From Glandiceps talaboti (taxonomy: Eukaryota > Hemichordata > Enteropneusta > Spengelidae): a DNA stretch of 64,000 nt. Below the pieces are notes generated by a model. It was not told where the DNA came from. It saw only the letters and a list, made by a program, of their open reading frames with translations, and did no database searches. The position numbers and the translations under genes were made by a program. The DNA is taken from the NCBI RefSeq assembly GCF_964340395.1, contig NC_135550.1:25968676-26032675 (forward strand), written 5' to 3'. Of this stretch, positions 37,240-48,612 are shown piece by piece; positions within the stretch are counted from its first letter, which is position 1; each line of letters opens with the position of its first letter.

Positions 37240-37520
37240 TCATATGGCAGTCTATTCTCATATGGCAGTCTATTGTTGCCATATTGCAGTCTTTGTTATA
37301 TGACACTCTATTGTTACCATACAGTCTATTGTTATATGGCACTCTATTCTTGCCATGCTTAGTCTATTGTTATATGGCAGCATATTGCCATACTTTAGTC
37401 TATTGTTATATGACACTTTATATATTGTTATCATACTTTAATCAATTGTTATATATGGCACAGCAGTCTATTTTTGCCATATTGCTGTCTATTGTTATAT
37501 GACAGCCTATTTTTGCTGCA
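37240..37520. repeat. Degenerate repeat of ATATGGCAGTCTATTGTT
   Basis: About a dozen imperfect copies with a period near 22 bp, built from CATATGGCAGTCTATT and TTGTTATATGACA. Low-complexity ORFs across it are not genes. Confidence 0.8.
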
Positions 37521-37920
37521 AAATTGTCTCTTTTTAATGAGTCTACATGATTCAAATATGACAGTCTAAAATTTATAATGTCAAACAATAGACAGTTGTA
37601 TCCCTACTGTGGGACTATCAATGACTATGAAGCTCTACTCTGTAACTATTTTTGACAACTGTCTATAATTGTCTCGCACACATTGTACCAGCTTATTACG
37701 TAGTAGCCTTTCCAAGCTAACAGCTGCCCACTGATATTCAGTAGTATAAAATATAATTTTACATGGGTGAGAGACTGTAAATAAAGTGACTTTCAGAATA
37801 GATATAACTGTTGAGTAAATATGCTGCAAGAAGTAATAATTCATTACAATTTGGAGTATACATGTTATATTAAAATGACAAATATCAATATGGTTGCAGC
37901 AGTACTCTTTACATAATGCC

Positions 37921-37924
<4 letters not shown>

Positions 37925-37975
<51 letters not shown>
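37925..37975. repeat. (TG)n microsatellite
   Basis: About 25 TG units, uninterrupted. Confidence 0.97.
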
Positions 37976-37977
<2 letters not shown>

Positions 37978-38129
37978 ATTATTCAAGCAATAATTATAAC
38001 AATGAGAAAACAATTGAGAAATAGTCCATAGAATAAATGAATATGACACACAATTTCAAACACTTGAATGGAACATTGTGAATGTCAAATTTTATGCACC
38101 AGTCAATTTTATAGAATCTTCTGAATGGC

Positions 38130-38482
38130 TATCCAAAGTGAATGTCATAATTTGATTTCTGAAACTCCAGTCCAGAGTGAATGCCATAGTTTGATTTCTA
38201 AAACTCCCCAATGAATGCCATAATTTGATTTCTAAAATTTTAATCCAGTGTATGCCATAGGTTAATTTCTAAAATTTCAGTCCAGAGTGAATGCCATAGG
38301 TTAATTTCTAAAATTTCAGTCCAGAGTGAATGCCATAATTTGATTTAAAACTTCAGTCCAGGATGCTGTGGCCAGTTTAATTTCTAAACTTTCAGTCCAG
38401 AGTGAATGCCATACTTCCTGATTTCTAAATCTTTCAGTCCAGAGTGAATTCCGTAGTTTGATTTTTAAAAATCTTTCAGTCC
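38130..38482. repeat. Degenerate 40-45 bp minisatellite, about nine copies
   Basis: Units read CAGTCCAGAGTGAATGCCAT, then AGTTTGATTTCTAAAA. Two central copies (about 38250-38335) are nearly identical, and the outer copies are eroded. Confidence 0.85.
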
Positions 38483-39182
38483 CAAGTCACAGTGATGTTG
38501 TATTTTTGTGTTCACCATTACTTCATGACTTGTCAGATTTAAAGCTGTAATGTAAAATTTTATAAAAGATTGTTAGAAGTGACACTTTCATAAGAATTAA
38601 GTCTTTTATAAACTTAATCAGGTACCCTGACCCCGTCTTTAATACACTCTGTATAGACATTAATCCACATGGATTATACAGATTAGAAGTTAATTCCTTC
38701 ATGGCTACTAAGTAGATTAAGACAAGGTCTCATGATACAAACAAGAAGTATGAGTGTAACTGGAGATTAACTTTACAAGATACAAAATACCATGGCCGTC
38801 ATTGCAAAATGTTACATGGACAAAAAACAGGCAAAAACCTTCTGTCTCCATCGCTATATCAATATCTGAAATTGATCTTCTCAATTTGTAAAAATTAGCA
38901 ATAGTATATTCCTTAGACAGGATTTCCTTTTACTTTCGTGTTCTTAGTTCATATATTTATACAAGACAAATCTAAATACAATGGCATCATATAACACTAT
39001 GTATGTTCATCATGGAAGCACTGTATGAATCAGTTATCATATTTTATACACAAGTGAATTTACTGTAATTCTAGTAGCAGACTTGAGATGAGTCAGTTAT
39101 AAAACACAACTAAATTATTTGATCCCATTTCCTATATAAACAAAAAATAAATACAAGCAAATTGAATTGTCAATCTCTTTAT

Positions 39183-39183
<1 letters not shown>

Positions 39184-39214
<31 letters not shown>
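39184..39214. repeat. (ATCA)n microsatellite
   Basis: Seven to eight consecutive ATCA units, followed by diverged CTGATCGA-type units to about 39258. Confidence 0.9.
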
Positions 39215-39215
<1 letters not shown>

Positions 39216-39606
39216 GCTAACCTATCAACTGACTGATCGACTGATCGACCAATCAATCATTAAAATGTTCATATACTTCATCTATTCAAACTTGAAAGAG
39301 TGCATTATTTTGGAGTTTTTATAGTTTTCCATAAATATTTTTGTATGACTATACCTGTCACTAACAAACTATTATTTCAACACTTAACATATGTAATATC
39401 TATGGCTGACCATTTCATTAAGTTGATTGTTCATTATCTGAAACTTCTGGAATCAAATTGTAATCACTTTCCTGGAGTGATTTGAAATCTGTTGACTCTC
39501 CAGAACAATATACATCTCATCTTGAGGTGAATGGAATACAAGATACATGTATTTCATTTAGGTTACAAAAAATATATTTCCATTATTGCTTTTTGAATAA
39601 GTAGAC

Positions 39607-39909
39607 TTACAGTTTCATTGAAAAGACTCTTCTGAGTTTCGATTTTTTCTTCTTAGGAGTGCTATCTTGACTTGCTGTGGAGGCACGGTGAACAATTAGT
39701 TTGGAATCTGATGGTGCTCTGTGCATACTAGTCTGATGGTTAGAATTGACCATCAAACCTGATAGGCAGTCTAAATCACGTGCTTTAGATTTCTTTGTTT
39801 TGGGTTTTAAACCAGTTGGATTAGATGTCGATCTGACTAATGGTGTCAGCGTTGAGTTGTTGTTTTCTGTATCATAACTAGTATCAGTATTCTTCACACC
39901 AGAATTGTC
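39607..39909 (-). CDS. SMP/C2 gene, last recognised exon (polybasic C-terminus)
   Basis: Acceptor ACTTTAAAG|GACAAT; 100 codons and TAA. It adds residues 659-758 of the visible protein: a Ser/Thr/Asn-rich linker with KPKTKKSKARDL and a C-terminal STPKKKKSKLRRVFSMKL. Basic tails of this sort bind acidic plasma-membrane lipids in other SMP proteins such as TMEM24/C2CD2L; the role here is inferred. The stop lies in AAACT|GTAAGT, a good splice donor, so a longer isoform with further 3' exons is possible. This is the only recognised exon after the acidic exon at 40922. Confidence 0.85.
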   Translation of the reverse strand, partial: DNSGVKNTDTSYDTENNNSTLTPLVRSTSNPTGLKPKTKKSKARDLDCLSGLMVNSNHQTSMHRAPSDSKLIVHRASTASQDSTPKKKKSKLRRVFSMKL

Positions 39910-40921
39910 CTTTAAAGTGATAAACAAACAAAAAATATATATATTTTAATTCAAACAACAGCTATGCTTAATTTGAGTAAAATTTCATGAAAAAGCCCAC
40001 TAAGGTGTGAAACTAATTGACGATTCAAGATATTTTTTATACTCATTTACTGCAGTGTGTTAATTCAAATAATGAACGTTTTATAGCTGTTTTTGTGCAC
40101 ATTTACAGAAGAAGTTGTTCAAACAACAATCCATTTTAATGAGACAATCTCACATTTTATTGTCTGCCCAAGGGTTGCCACTCGTTGCCAACATTTTTAT
40201 GACATTTTTGCCTTTGATATCATCAAAAGCTTGATAAAGAGTACCTGCCCGAGGGTAACAATAAATTGTTATCGTCCAAGAATGTGTTTATTATCATTTT
40301 TATTACGCCTACTTCTCATTTTAACACTCATCAATGTAGGCCATCAATGATGAAGTTTCTTTGCTAGATAATGTTTAAAGATATGGTTTTATCTATTTAT
40401 TCAATATTCATAATTTTCTGTAGGAAGTCACTCACAATATAGTGATGTAAATCCACACAAATCATTGACAGTATATTTCTCTCTATATGCCAATACATAT
40501 CAAAACATTATAAAATACCAGATTTTATCGATCAAATATCAGTCTATTAGTGTAATGATAAATTTACCTCACAACATGTATTCAAAGATTTCTCATTATC
40601 TTATTTTGTTCTAGTATCACCTATTATTACATATATGTACCAGAGATTACTTGCACTGATGGTATTTGCACTGCAAAGCAATACCAAAAACATTATTGCA
40701 TACCAGCATGCAAATGATATGCAATCATTCATTCTACACGAAAGTGCACGTGATCGCATAGTGTCATTTTTAAGGAAATTTGCTGTCTGTGATAAACATA
40801 TGTAATAATAACTGAACCCCCATGCCACAAGTGCAAGTGTGGGTACTCAGGAGTATTTGCACTTGTGATTGCTATTTTTATTTGAAAATGGCATTGTGTA
40901 AACAGGGTCTAAGTTACTTAC
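39910..40921 (-). other. SMP/C2 gene intron
   Basis: About 1 kb between the acidic-linker and basic-tail exons. No conserved sequence was recognised. Confidence 0.8.
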
Positions 40922-41014
40922 CAACGTTCCATCTTCTCCTTTCACCTCTTCTTCATCTATTTCAAATATGTTATCATCTAGTGGTGATATTCCACCTTCA
41001 TTGCCATCATAGTC
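40922..41014 (-). CDS. SMP/C2 gene exon (acidic linker)
   Basis: 31 codons, acceptor ATACCAG, donor ACGTTG|GTAAGT. It encodes DYDGNEGGISPLDDNIFEID then EEEVKGEDG, residues 628-658. This is a strongly acidic stretch between the last C2 domain and the basic tail. Adjacent acidic and basic segments could interact in the folded chain (inference). Confidence 0.88.
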
Positions 41015-41920
41015 CTGGTATGGCAAGATAACAAAATAACATTCATGTCATACATTTGTACTACCATGTGGTTCATATAAAAATACTAGCAGGTCTAGTT
41101 AAGGGTGATACAATAACACATAGTTGTATTAGTATAACTTGTTATAAGATATGCCCAGATGAACCTACAAAAAGCATACATCACAATGAAAGAAATACGA
41201 AGTTGCAACAAGAGATTTGTCTTGGTGTTACTATCTCAAGAATCTCTCTAGCCCAGAGACTTGTCTTGGTGTTACTATCTCAAGAAGCTCTCTAGCCCAG
41301 AGATTTGTCTTGGTGTTACTATCTCAAGAAGCTCTCTAGCCCAGAGAGACTTGTCTTGGTGTTACTATCTCAAGAAGCTCTCTAGCCCAGAGATTTGTCT
41401 TGGTGTTACTATCTCAAGAAGCTTTGTGTGGAGAGCTTGTTGAGAGTAATGCCAAGACAAGTCTCTGGGCTAAATTGTATATGGTGTTAAACATTTGACA
41501 CTGGAAGAAAATATAAAATGTCAAATTCTAGGGATTATAATAGCATTTTTTGTTTGCAAACACCCATTGACTAATCAAAGCAGATTGGATATTTGAATCT
41601 AAAGTTGGATAATTTATCAAATTTAATGGAATGGTAAAATACATTCCTAAAAATGTGGAAGATTGTGTTTTAAAGACATTGCAGTAACATTTAGATTCAT
41701 GATATTGGACCATCATATTTATAGTCATATACTGCATGTTAAAATGCTAGTGAGTGAAGGCTTGATTATTACCCAGCCCAGGACTACGATTCATAATTTT
41801 CAATCAGTGAAAGTCTAGACCAGAGTAAAAAACCTCAATATAAACTCCCAGTAAAGATTGTGATGAGACACTGCACTGTAGTATTTGACAGTTTTGTATT
41901 CAGCAAGTATATGTACATAC
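41015..41920 (-). other. SMP/C2 gene intron
   Basis: Holds the 45-bp array with inverted end copy (41212-41472). The rest is unremarkable AT-rich sequence. Confidence 0.8.
41212..41472. repeat. Five-copy 45-bp tandem repeat ending in an inverted copy
   Basis: Units GAGATTTGTCTTGGTGTTAC / TATCTCAAGAAGCTCTCTAG / CCCA start near 41212, 41256, 41300, 41345 and 41390. At 41431-41472 a diverged unit lies in reverse orientation (GAGAGCTTGTTGAGAGTAAT, GCCAAGACAAGTCTCTGGGC). The array can thus fold onto its end. It sits in the intron between the exons at 41921 and 40922. Confidence 0.9.
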
Positions 41921-41998
41921 CTCTGTAGTGATAACATTAAATTTGAGTTGTATTGAGCCTGATTCAATATTGTCTAGTGTGAACCACATAGGACCAGC
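41921..41998 (-). CDS. SMP/C2 gene exon (end of third C2 domain)
   Basis: 26 codons, residues 602-627: AGPMWFTLDNIESGSIQLKF then NVITTE. The pattern W-x-x-L-x(4-6)-SGxIxLxF is the usual closing strand of C2 domains in extended synaptotagmins and MCTPs. Donor ACAGAG|GTATGT. Confidence 0.9.
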
Positions 41999-43192
41999 CT
42001 AAGGGAAAACATATACACATCATCAGGGAATGTTGGTTGAATAGTGAATACTTTCAAGGATTCACTGTAAATGATTACATAGTCACCTTTAGTTTACTTT
42101 CTGAATAAATCTTATCGTTATCTGTCTGTCTCTTTTTGACAACCATGCACTCACATACAAATGAGGTAATCTCTACTTTGATCAAAACAATATAATATGG
42201 TACCAATTGCATCATATTTCAAAAGTTTTGTTGAAATTGTAAAAAAAATGATAATATGAGAAGTGTAACAATATGGTTTAGTGGGGTTTGTGTCCTGGAG
42301 TTTGTCAGTTTTAACTATGAAACAGTGAAACTGCATTTCTACTTCAAGATTAGCAACTACATGATACAGTAAAATGGAAAAAATGTACTTCTTCTAGGAA
42401 AAAATATACGCAGGGCAAGTGTGAAAAACTTACACTCACATCTAGAAATCATGATGAAAAAATAAAAACAATATTTGTTTTAATAGTGAAAACATGATAA
42501 ATTGAGTTGCGAGTAACACAGTATTTACTTCATTTTATTTTCGGCATTTTTGAAGAATAACCACGCTTTAACCTGATGACTAGTGAACACATATTTGCAG
42601 GCTTCTTTCAGGCACATTAAACACACTCAAATTTGTTGAGATTAATTCACCTTTGACCTGTCGGTATCTTATTGTTCAATATTGCCAATTTCTAAAAAAG
42701 GTATCATATTTAATACATGCATGATGGACTGAATAGAACTCAAAGTGGGGATTTGTCAGCCTGAGTTAATTTCTTGGGTTTTTTTTAAAGTTCATTTCCT
42801 TACTAACACTAGGTTCACATTCCCATTGCAAATTCAACGGATGTGATCAAAAAGTGAAGTATCCGTCGCCATGGAGCGGGAGATGGTTTTCCAAGAATGC
42901 CCTGGGGACTTCTCCAGTAGTGCTGATAAGAATACTTTCCTGATTAAATCAACTCAAGCACAAGATGAGAATGTATGCAAATTTGTCAGACAAATTAGTA
43001 CATTACAAGTCAGATTGGTATCTTCTACATTCAATATACTGATCATATCAGACTGATAAATTTTCTCCTTCAAACCATAGTTTTCATTCTGTACTTTGTC
43101 ACTGTGACTTCAGGCATCGCTATTCACACTCTTAAATTTTAGTTGAAATGTCAGATTTCTAGTCTGCTGCTCTTCTGATTTATAATACTTAC

Positions 43193-43279
43193 ATGAGAGT
43201 GTGTTTTGATTTCATCCAGAGTAAAGCTGGTGAAACCCAAGAAATCTCTTTTGAAGAGAGGATCTCTGTCCCACACATA
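43193..43279 (-). CDS. SMP/C2 gene exon (third C2, calcium loop 3)
   Basis: 29 codons, residues 573-601: YVWDRDPLFKRDFLGFTSFT then LDEIKTHSH. WDRDPLFKRDFLG carries the D-x-D...D triad of calcium loop 3 in classical C2 domains. Acceptor TTCTTACAG, donor TCTCAT|GTAAGT. Confidence 0.92.
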
Positions 43280-43457
43280 CTGTAAGAACCATAGGACATT
43301 TTGTGAGTTAAATATCAAATACAATAAAAACAACAATACGATAATACAAGTACTTTTGCTTCTGAATGAGCCAATGTAAATGTATATCGCCCTCTAGAGT
43401 TCATATGTGAAAATACAAGTTGTACAGAAACAGTAGAAACAAATATTGCAAACTTAC

Positions 43458-43597
43458 AACATCTAGTATATCATCTTCATCAGGTAACACAAGTGTAGCA
43501 CTCTCTTCCCATACTGGTGATAACGATTTCTTAATTGTTGAAGTTTTAAACTTCAGAGAATTCTTGACTTTGACTTCACAGTAGGGATCACTGTACC
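43458..43597 (-). CDS. SMP/C2 gene exon (third C2, middle)
   Basis: 140 nt, residues 526-572. GYSDPYCEVKVKNSLKFKTS gives the loop-1 SDPY motif, then SLSPVWEESATLVLPDEDDI. The order SDPY, a basic strand and SPVWEE is typical of a calcium-binding C2. Phase matches both neighbours. Confidence 0.92.
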
Positions 43598-44048
43598 CTG
43601 GTTAAAACATACATTCAAATATTTATATTTGTCATCCAAAATGATTATCAAACTGGCAGCTATGAAAATCTTCCATATCTACATTCCTCAAGGAATGAAA
43701 CTTACTCATCTCCTATGAGAGGATGATAAAAAGACTTATAATATTTATCTAAATGTTCACTGATTGGTAAATTTCCCCAGTGAGATGATGTTGGGCAGTA
43801 TTAATAACCCTTACAAAATGACAATGTCAATGATGTGCAGTACATCAGTCATGGAAATTTGCATATGAATGACTTGGCTGACCAATCAGCCATGGGGACA
43901 TGAAAGATACATGTAGTAATGTTTGATAAATCTGACATCAACATGTCATGATTATTTATACTTGAATTTTCCGCATTTTACAATATGTTATGTTTTCACA
44001 TTGGTTGAAACAATCAAATTACCATTGTTACAAAAATGACAGTCTTAC

Positions 44049-44111
44049 CATTTCTATCCTTTGCTACCAAATCTTTAGCACGTACTACTGTTATTTCTAA
44101 GATTCCTTTTC
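44049..44111 (-). CDS. SMP/C2 gene exon (third C2, first strand)
   Basis: 63 nt, residues 505-525: GKGILEITVVRAKDLVAKDR then N. This is the usual first strand of a C2 domain with the first loop-1 aspartate. It joins to GYSDPY in the next exon. Acceptor CCCTGTAG, donor AAATG|GTAAG. Confidence 0.92.
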
Positions 44112-44740
44112 CTACAGGGTAAGAATTAATAGATACATATAGTATTACATGCATGTTATTTACGATGTTACTATATGTTAAGAGGACCCAAGGATGACAC
44201 CCCATCACCGCTCTCATTCTCAATCTCTCCTATTTGCAGCAAGATCTCTTTGGTTGTATCCCCTGTGCATTGTGGGTGGATTTTCACTGATTTAAATGAG
44301 AAATGAAGAATTCCTATCCTTAATCTCTGTGACAAATTCCTATTGTAATCTACATTCCATACATGTACCTATCTGGGTCTCAATCATGAATATGAAGAAC
44401 ATGTACATTCTTTCCATCCATGAAATTTAAATAAAAATCTACTTTCATGAGAACATGTGCCTATCAAAATTTGGACTCCTTTGGAGTGAAAACAACAACA
44501 TTGGCATCAAAGACCTTTCCCTTCTTTTGAGTGAAAACAGCAACATTGGCCTCAGCAGAGATCTTTCCCCTCTCCCCTCAGATATATATACACATGATAG
44601 GAATACGAGAGTGAGTCCCAACTTTGATTTAAACTTCAAATTGACTCTCTTGTCCTCTTTCTTCCATTGCATCTCAATTTACATCATCTTTAACAAATTC
44701 AAGTTTTATTTTTTTAAATATGCATCCATCTTGAACTCAC

Positions 44741-44792
44741 CCATATTTAGTACGGATGCATTTCTGTTTGTCTTCCCTGTTACCAGACTCTT
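44741..44792 (-). CDS. SMP/C2 gene exon (linker)
   Basis: A small exon of 17 codons plus a base: KSLVTGKTNRNASVLNM, residues 488-504. It is a basic linker between the second and third C2 domains and could be alternatively spliced. Its length (52 nt) is not a multiple of three, so skipping it alone would shift the frame. Confidence 0.78.
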
Positions 44793-45318
44793 CTAAAGGT
44801 TAAAAAAATGAACAATTTAGATTTTCATTCTTTCTTCATTTCCATTTTTTTTAAATTTTTGCCTTGCCTTGCTACATCTTGCTTGGTATTATTTTGTCCA
44901 AATTTACCACAAATAATTTCAGAACAGTTACCTTGATGAAAAAAAATTCACAAACTTATACATCTGTTTCTATAAAAATCTGGTACCTAACACATCAAAG
45001 ATTAGTGGAACAGTCTGTCAGATAACTCCACTAGGAGGTCACTTGCCGACCAATCATGTTTTAATATCATTACACTGATGATGTCCGAGTGATTGGGATG
45101 GCAGCTACATTAATTGTTGTTTCAGATTAGATTTTAAAAGTAAAACATCTCAACTAACATCAAAGATAATAGTTTTGGAAAGACAGCCAAATTATTCTGG
45201 AGATTGGATGTTTTTCATGACTACATCCACTCCAATATCTGCTGCACTTTGTAGATACTACATAGAGATTGATACACTTCAATCTAAGATTTTGTTGACG
45301 TAAGGAAAACACACTTAC

Positions 45319-45398
45319 TGATGAATTCTTCCTAGCTTTTGGACTCAGTGGCAATGCCATGTTCTCATCTCCCTGGCCAAGATGTTCAGCTATTTTCT
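45319..45398 (-). CDS. SMP/C2 gene exon (linker)
   Basis: 80 nt, residues 461-487: EKIAEHLGQGDENMALPLSP then KARKNSS. Acceptor TTTTTTGCAG, donor TCATCA|GTAAGT. A Ser/Lys-rich linker with no domain recognised. Confidence 0.85.
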
Positions 45399-45569
45399 CT
45401 GCAAAAAATAAGAGTCAAAACTTGTAGGTTACATTTTTCAAACTTATACAGTTACATTTTGCAGACTTATACCCATTTGAATAAAAGTGTTTTAATGCTA
45501 TGATATATTATTTCCTTCCACTCTTGTAAAATGTTGCTATTTTTCAAACATGACTTGATTCAAACTTTG

Positions 45570-45585
45570 CCACTAGAGGGCGCTA
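45570..45585 (+). promoter_or_regulatory. CTCF-like motif
   Basis: CCACTAGAGGGCGCTA fits the bilaterian CTCF core CCASYAGRKGGCRSY closely. It is intronic. The 12-mer CACTAGAGGGCG also occurs, inverted, at 827-838, and a one-step variant at 43388-43399. Occupancy is unknown; the 12-mer could also belong to a dispersed repeat. Confidence 0.45.
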
Positions 45586-45750
45586 TACTATTTACAACTC
45601 TTTCTCTGCTCAATCTGATTTGATAAAACTCTGATTATTAAGAAAAATGCTCTATTTGCTGTCTTCATTTATTCACCATATTTCATGCCATCATGATGAT
45701 ACTCCAGTGGGTAGAAATAAAGGTATAATTATGGCATGTACTAAACCTAC

Positions 45751-45883
45751 CTGATTGTGCCACTGAAGGAACAGGTCTAAAAACTGCAGACACACACAGT
45801 AATCCAAGTTTGTTTCCAGACACTGGGTTGCCATCCATTCCATAGCCTAGAGCTAATTCCTTACGAATCACCCAAGGATTATC
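45751..45883 (-). CDS. SMP/C2 gene exon (end of second C2)
   Basis: 133 nt, residues 417-460: DNPWVIRKELALGYGMDGNP, then VSGNKLGLLCVSAVFRPVPS. The segment LGLLCVSAVFRPV is the closing strand of the second C2 domain. Acceptor GATTTGTAG, donor CAATCAG|GTAGGT. Confidence 0.9.
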
Positions 45884-46633
45884 CTACAAATCAACAATTT
45901 AAAAATTAAGAAGACAGTAATATGCCATTCAATTTGTAATATACAGGACTATAACAATCTGCAGAATGTCCTAGAAAGAAAGTAGGAAATGTACACATTC
46001 AGGGAGAATTTGGTAATAGATACATACATGAAAGACACTGGAATGACGTTCATTTTGAAAAACACATTCTGTAAATGTACAAAATGTATTTGAAATTAAC
46101 AAATTAGGAAATTGACACATTTTGGGAAAATTGTGAAATCTTACTCACTTTAAAACCACTGTACATCAACATTGTACAAAATATGATAGAAATAAACGAA
46201 TTATAAATTTGTACTATTAACGGAAGACTTCAAATAATCAATCATATACGATGTTTCCCACAAATCAACAATTTAGGAAATTAATTTATGAAGAGAAGAC
46301 ATCAAAATGCTTTTTACCTCCAGGAAGATATAACATACACTGTACAGAGTATGTTATAAATCCACAAACGAGGAAATTGACTCATCAACAGATGACTGCT
46401 AAATATTGACCGCTTTGTGGTAAATTTTTTGAAATATTCCACAGAAAGTACTAGAAATCAACAATTTAGGAAATCACCTGAAGACATATTGAAGATATTC
46501 ACATCATCAATTCACATGTCTCCTAAAGACAGTCTGACTATGTTTACAGTGGTACCACAAAACACACATATTGGTAGTTATTGGGACTCCAAGCATATTA
46601 AGTTGGACAGACTGAAATTACAAGATGCAGTAC

Positions 46634-46807
46634 CTTAGACAGAGTAAGATTACAAGATCCCAGGAAGTCATTATCTGTGATTTTCCTTCCATCCCAATCA
46701 TACACCAGGAAAGATATAGTTGTCGTTGTGTAGTCAGCTACAAAGAATTCCATACTAGCTTCCCATTTAGGATTCAGAGTCTGACAGATGTAATGAGTTG
46801 TTTTCAC
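46634..46807 (-). CDS. SMP/C2 gene exon (second C2, calcium loop 3)
   Basis: 58 codons, residues 359-416. VKTTHYICQTLNPKWEASME gives the NPKWE motif, and ISFLVYDWDGRKITDNDFLG the D-x-D...ND motif of loop 3. Together with DRTGKSDPY in the preceding exon this is a complete set of calcium-ligand positions. Acceptor TTCCCCTAG, donor TCTAAG|GTACTG. Confidence 0.93.
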
Positions 46808-48001
46808 CTAGGGGAAATTGAAAAAAGGATATAAACTCCACAGTTTGGCATGAAAACAAAATAGATGTGTAACCTGTCTGCCATTTAAACAGATCAAGGT
46901 AAAATGACAAGTTGATGTAACCTGTCTGGCATTCAAACAGATCCTGTCTGGCATTCAAACAGATCCTGTCTGGCATTCAAACAGAACCTGTCTGGCATTC
47001 AAACAGATCCTGTCTGGCATTCAAACAGATCCTGTCTGGCATTCAAACAGATCCTGTCTGGCATTCAAACAGATCCTGTCTGGTATTCAAACAGACCCTG
47101 TCTGGCATTCAAACAGATCCTGTCTGGTATTCAAACAGATCCTGTCTGGCATTCAAACAGATCCTGTCTGGCATTCAAACAGATCCTGTCTGGCATTCAA
47201 ACAGATCCTGTCTGGCATTCAAACAGATCCTGTCTGGCATTCAAACAGATCCTGTCTGGCATTCAAACAGATCCTGTCTGGCATTCAAACAGATCCTGTC
47301 TGGCATTCAAACAGATCCTGTCTGGCATTCAAACTGATCAAGGTAAAATGACAAGTTGAATGCTTTCAATAATTCATAGCAATGTTTTATTTTTATCATT
47401 TCATCTCAAGAAATCTCAAGTGCACACCTGTCATTCAAATATCAACATTTATTCAACAATGTATCATTCACAACCATTAGTTTTCCCTTGTGTCTGTTGC
47501 CCTCCATTGGTTCAACATTTTCATCTTGTATCTTGTATTTTTCAAAAAGATAACATATTTGTCTGTAGCACTAATAATATACAAAGCATTGACATACTAA
47601 GACTTAGTTTTCTTTTTTCCCCCTCAGAGATAAACTGTACAGTATTGTTAATATATGCTTAATTCAATGCAGTAGTCATGGTCTTTTTGATAGATAGCTG
47701 GCAACTGTATTCCCTTAACACAGCTACACAACACATAAGTTATTAGATTCTAGTCAGAATATTATTTCTAAGTTCACAAAGGATACAAAACATTCAGTTT
47801 TTTATTGATCCATTACTATGGCACTGTTTATAGACAATGTCACAACATATATTATAATATACTAGTATAGTTGACTGACTCCAGTCCACCCTCTGGATCT
47901 GAGGTCTCCACAAGCTATTCTATATAGCAATAATTCATGTTTGCTGAAATACATGAAACTTAACATGAAAAATAAATCAGTAGTAACCATGACAACGTTA
48001 C
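46808..48001 (-). other. SMP/C2 gene intron with 22-bp satellite
   Basis: A 1.2-kb intron, 40 percent of which is the 22-bp array (46873-47340). The remainder shows nothing recognisable. Confidence 0.85.
46873..47340. repeat. 22-bp satellite array, about 19 copies
   Basis: From 46921 the unit CCTGTCTGGCATTCAAACAG AT repeats almost perfectly to about 47336, with rare A/C and T/C variants. The first unit (46873) is diverged and is followed by GATCAAGGTAAAATGACAAG, which returns right after the array at 47336. The array is therefore bracketed by direct repeats. It lies in the intron between the exons at 48002 and 46634. Confidence 0.95.
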
Positions 48002-48230
48002 CTTTTGTCTATTATTGAACACAATCACATACGGGTCTGACTTCCCAGTTCTATCCATAGCAAGAAGATTACTACCGCTGTGCACACCGACATACATCAC
48101 CCCTGCAACCTGGTTGTCTGGTACTGTAGGGAGTTCCTTTAAACCAATGTCCAAGTTGATACTAGGCAGTGGGGTGTATTCTAGTGTAAGGGACAGCTTG
48201 ATTTGCTTCTTTTGAAGTTTTGTTTCAACT
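48002..48230 (-). CDS. SMP/C2 gene exon (end of first C2, start of second C2)
   Basis: 229 nt, residues 282-358. KQIKLSLTLEYTPLP closes the first C2-like domain. AGVMYVGVHSGSNLLAMDRT then GKSDPYVIVFNNRQK opens the second, with the loop-1 aspartates. Acceptor TTTGTCAG, donor CAAAAG|GTAACG. Confidence 0.93.
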
Positions 48231-48514
48231 CTGACAAAGGGAACGAAAATGGAATAAAACACAATGGTTGTACAATTATAAGTGATAAAATGTTATCTTA
48301 TTTGCTGTATTTATTTCGTTATTTCTATTTTATTTTATTTATATTTTGAGTCTGGTTCTAGGTCCAAAGAATAGACATTAGAAATACATACAAACTGTAC
48401 ATAAATGAAAACTGGATGGTCTCAACAAAACTTAACTAAAGGTTTCCAAAAATACAGAAACTATATATCATTCATAGATAAAAAAAAAATGTAAAAAGTA
48501 TATGAGATACTTAC

Positions 48515-48612
48515 ATAGCTTTACTTTCTAAATTCAACTCTGACAGGTTGAGTTCAAAGTGTGCCAAATTGTACGCTGTCAACATACGTTTACCTTTCAA
48601 TTTTACTTGTAT
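48515..48612 (-). CDS. SMP/C2 gene exon (first C2-like domain)
   Basis: 98 nt, residues 250-281: IQVKLKGKRMLTAYNLAHFE then LNLSELNLESKA. This fits strands 6-7 of a C2 fold but lacks loop-3 aspartates, so the domain is probably not calcium-binding. Confidence 0.85.

Larger units (their letters stand above)
29650..39606. other. Gene-free, repeat-rich interval
   Basis: Ten kilobases between the plus-strand COX8-like copy B and the minus-strand SMP/C2 gene. They are convergent, so this holds both 3' ends. No coding exon was recognised. Repeats listed separately lie at 30220-30460, 31155-32578, 32640-32804, 35750-35960, 37240-37520, 37925-37975, 38130-38482 and 39184-39214. Part of the right side may be 3' UTR of the SMP/C2 gene or hold a further 3' exon. 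Confidence 0.6.
41999..45318 (-). other. SMP/C2 gene introns of the third C2 domain
   Basis: Introns between the exons at 41921, 43193, 43458, 44049, 44741 and 45319. Apart from a CTCF-like 12-mer variant at 43388-43399, no further feature was recognised. Confidence 0.7.

Noticed and set aside
44014-44223. Open frame starting MRMRAVMGCHPW before a C2-like segment
   Set aside because: The upstream half is intron. The real exon starts at the acceptor before 44111, as the phase and C2 alignment show.
46873-47340. Regular 22-bp array resembling a CRISPR
   Set aside because: The units are contiguous without unique spacers, the genome is eukaryotic, and the array is intronic. It is a satellite.
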